Below, piece by piece: positions 5,917-7,546 of a DNA stretch of 7,546 nt. The stretch covers positions 1-7,546 of the forward strand of contig JAPUJS010000228.1 of NCBI GenBank assembly GCA_027296045.1, in the 5' to 3' direction. Numbering within the stretch: position 1 is the first letter of the stretch; each line of letters starts with the position of its first letter. A program made the position numbers and the translations under genes. Below the pieces are notes generated by a model. The model was not told the origin of the DNA, did no database searches, and saw only the letters and a list, made by a program, of their open reading frames with translations. The stretch comes from a bacterium (GTDB lineage Bacteria > Latescibacterota > UBA2968).

Positions 5917-7546
5917 ATGGGATTAATGGGACGATTTGTCAGAAATTATATTCGGCCGTTCTGGGCCCGAATGCTCCTGGTTATGGCCATGGCGGCAGTG
6001 ACCTCGTCCTATACCCTGATCCTTGGCCTGGTGTCCAAAATCACCGTTGACAATGTGTTGCAGTTGAAGCCAGAAGTGGGACAGGTTCAGCAAAGCGGAG
6101 GGGGTGCATTCCGTTTTCCGGGGGAAGAACGCACCCGGCGGGATCCGATGAGTGTGATTCCAGGATTGGGACAGGAAAATGCGCCTACCCCGCCCAAGAC
6201 CAAGACCGAAAAAATCCAATGGCTCTGGTTTATTTTCTTCAGTTATCTGTTGATCCGGTTTGTCTTTTCGGGCATCAACGGATATTATTCGTATTGCATG
6301 CAGTATGTCGGCCAGCGCATTGTCTATCGCATCCGGCTGGATTTGCACCAGAAGATCCAGGAACTGCAGATGACCTTTTTCGACCGGCAGCAGACCGGGC
6401 AAATTATGTCCCGTGTGATGGACGATGTGCAGTTGCTGCAAAGCGAGGTCACGACCACGTTTGTCGAAACGATTCGGCATGTGATTCGGGTGGTTGTTGG
6501 CATTGTCGTTTTGCTGGTGCTCAATGTGAAGCTCGGGCTGCTGGCCTGCCTGACTTTGCCGTTTTATGTGGTGGCCTATAAGCTTTTCCAAAAGCCAATT
6601 TCCGAAGCGTTCTCCCGGTATCGGGAAATCTATGCGGTCACGTATGGATCTCTAGAAGAAAAGATTCGGGGCATTCGGTTGCTGCTGTCTTTTGCCCGGG
6701 AACGGCGGGAGTTTCGGCTGTTTTTTGGCAACCTGGCTTCTCTGTTTCGGCTGGCAATGCGCAGCATGATGCTGCGATATGGGATGAGTGCATCGTGTTC
6801 GACGGTGAGTGCGGTTGGGACGGCAGTCTTGTTTTATCTGGGTGCCCTGGAGGTTCGCGCCGGTACGATGTCTGTGGGGGATCTGATCTTTTTCAATATG
6901 TCGTTGACTTATCTGTTTGAGCCTCTGGTTTCCCTGGCCAATGTGAATGCGACTATTCAGCAGATGATGGTGGTGATTTCGAGGGTATTTGAGGTGTTGG
7001 ATGAAGAGATTTTGATCAAGGATCGACCGGATGCGGTTGCGCTGGATCAGATCCGGGGGCGCGTGGTGTTCCGGAATGTCTCCTTCCGATATCACGAGGC
7101 CGGGGATTATGTGCTCAAGGGACTAAGTTTTCAGGTTCGACCGGGGACTTCCGTGGCCGTGGTGGGGCCTTCGGGATCCGGCAAAAGTACCCTGGTCAAT
7201 TTGCTGATGCGGCTCTATGAGCCGTCGGAAGGGACAATTTTGCTGGATGATTATGACCTTAGAGATATCAAAATATCCTCCTTGCGAAAACATATCAGTA
7301 TGGTACCTCAGGAGCCCGTGCTGTTTTCCGGGACCATGGCCGACAACATCACCTACGGTCGGTCTAACGCCACTCCCGAGGAGATTATGCAAGCGGCCAA
7401 GAGGGCAGAACTGCATGACTTTTTGATGACCCTGCCGGAAAAGTATGAGGCTCGTGTGGAAGAACGCGGGTCGAATCTGTCGGGGGGGCAGAAACAGCGC
7501 CTGGCTTTTTCGATGGCTTTGTTGTCCGATCCCAGTATTCTGATTT
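5917..7546 (+). CDS. ABC exporter half-transporter, second subunit, 3' end cut by window edge
   Basis: The first 543 residues of a second membrane domain-ATPase fusion; the family is usually 580-650 residues. Hydrophobic segments lie near 19-42, 102-120, 184-203, 206-224, 291-314 and 321-342. Between the first two is a long polar stretch (about 49-101) rich in Gly, Pro, Arg and Lys, absent from typical members. FFDRQQTGQIMSRVMDDV marks the coupling-helix region. The ATPase domain (from about 380) has Walker A GPSGSGKST (417-425), Q-loop Gln465, and a canonical signature LSGGQKQR (521-528). The window ends within Walker B (PSILI), before the Asp and catalytic residue. Its canonical signature complements the first subunit's intact catalytic Glu, as in asymmetric heterodimers. 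I can assign the family with certainty but not the substrate; multidrug or lipid export are the common roles of relatives. Confidence 0.92.
   Translation, partial: MGLMGRFVRNYIRPFWARMLLVMAMAAVTSSYTLILGLVSKITVDNVLQLKPEVGQVQQSGGGAFRFPGEERTRRDPMSVIPGLGQENAPTPPKTKTEKIQWLWFIFFSYLLIRFVFSGINGYYSYCMQYVGQRIVYRIRLDLHQKIQELQMTFFDRQQTGQIMSRVMDDVQLLQSEVTTTFVETIRHVIRVVVGIVVLLVLNVKLGLLACLTLPFYVVAYKLFQKPISEAFSRYREIYAVTYGSLEEKIRGIRLLLSFARERREFRLFFGNLASLFRLAMRSMMLRYGMSASCSTVSAVGTAVLFYLGALEVRAGTMSVGDLIFFNMSLTYLFEPLVSLANVNATIQQMMVVISRVFEVLDEEILIKDRPDAVALDQIRGRVVFRNVSFRYHEAGDYVLKGLSFQVRPGTSVAVVGPSGSGKSTLVNLLMRLYEPSEGTILLDDYDLRDIKISSLRKHISMVPQEPVLFSGTMADNITYGRSNATPEEIMQAAKRAELHDFLMTLPEKYEARVEERGSNLSGGQKQRLAFSMALLSDPSILI

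Noticed and set aside
5923..7416. Minus-strand open frames across the second ABC gene
   Set aside because: His/Gln/Asn-rich antisense products opposite a clear coding sequence; no motifs and no promoter.

Overview
This window carries housekeeping translation and nucleic-acid genes on the minus strand (left 3.9 kb) and an ABC-exporter gene pair on the plus strand (right 3.4 kb). A ~230 bp AT-rich divergent intergenic region separates them. The coding sequence is moderately GC-rich and densely packed, with ATG starts and recognisable sigma70-type promoters. I see no IS element, phage gene, tRNA, rRNA, CRISPR array or other transfer signature. The host is a bacterium. A gapped promoter style with TTGACA boxes, an AspRS carrying the residues of the non-discriminating class, and an rnhB-yraN fusion suggest a lineage outside the enteric bacteria. 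The sequence alone does not let me name the phylum.

Minus strand, in transcription order: (1) a single ORF fusing RNase HII, with a Bacillus-like N-terminal extension, to a YraN/UPF0102 nuclease-like domain; (2) hisS, histidyl-tRNA synthetase, with a good promoter of its own starting 2 nt after the fusion gene's stop codon; (3) aspS, aspartyl-tRNA synthetase, starting 25 bp after the hisS stop and running off the left edge. hisS and aspS very likely form one transcription unit. It may also receive readthrough from the rnhB-yraN promoter.

Plus strand: two consecutive genes, 21 bp apart, each encoding a six-helix membrane domain fused to an ATPase domain. Together they look like the halves of a heterodimeric type IV (MsbA/TM287-288-like) ABC exporter. 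The first half has a degenerate signature motif (LSVGE) but an intact catalytic Glu. The second half has a canonical LSGGQ and an unusual ~50-residue polar insertion between its first two membrane helices, and is cut by the right edge just before its Walker B acid residues.

The most noteworthy items are the RNase HII-YraN fusion with its helical linker, the asymmetric ABC pair with a testable prediction just outside the window, the TM1-TM2 insertion, and the predicted tRNA-Asn mischarging ability of AspRS. I found no evidence for a wholly new multi-gene system here.
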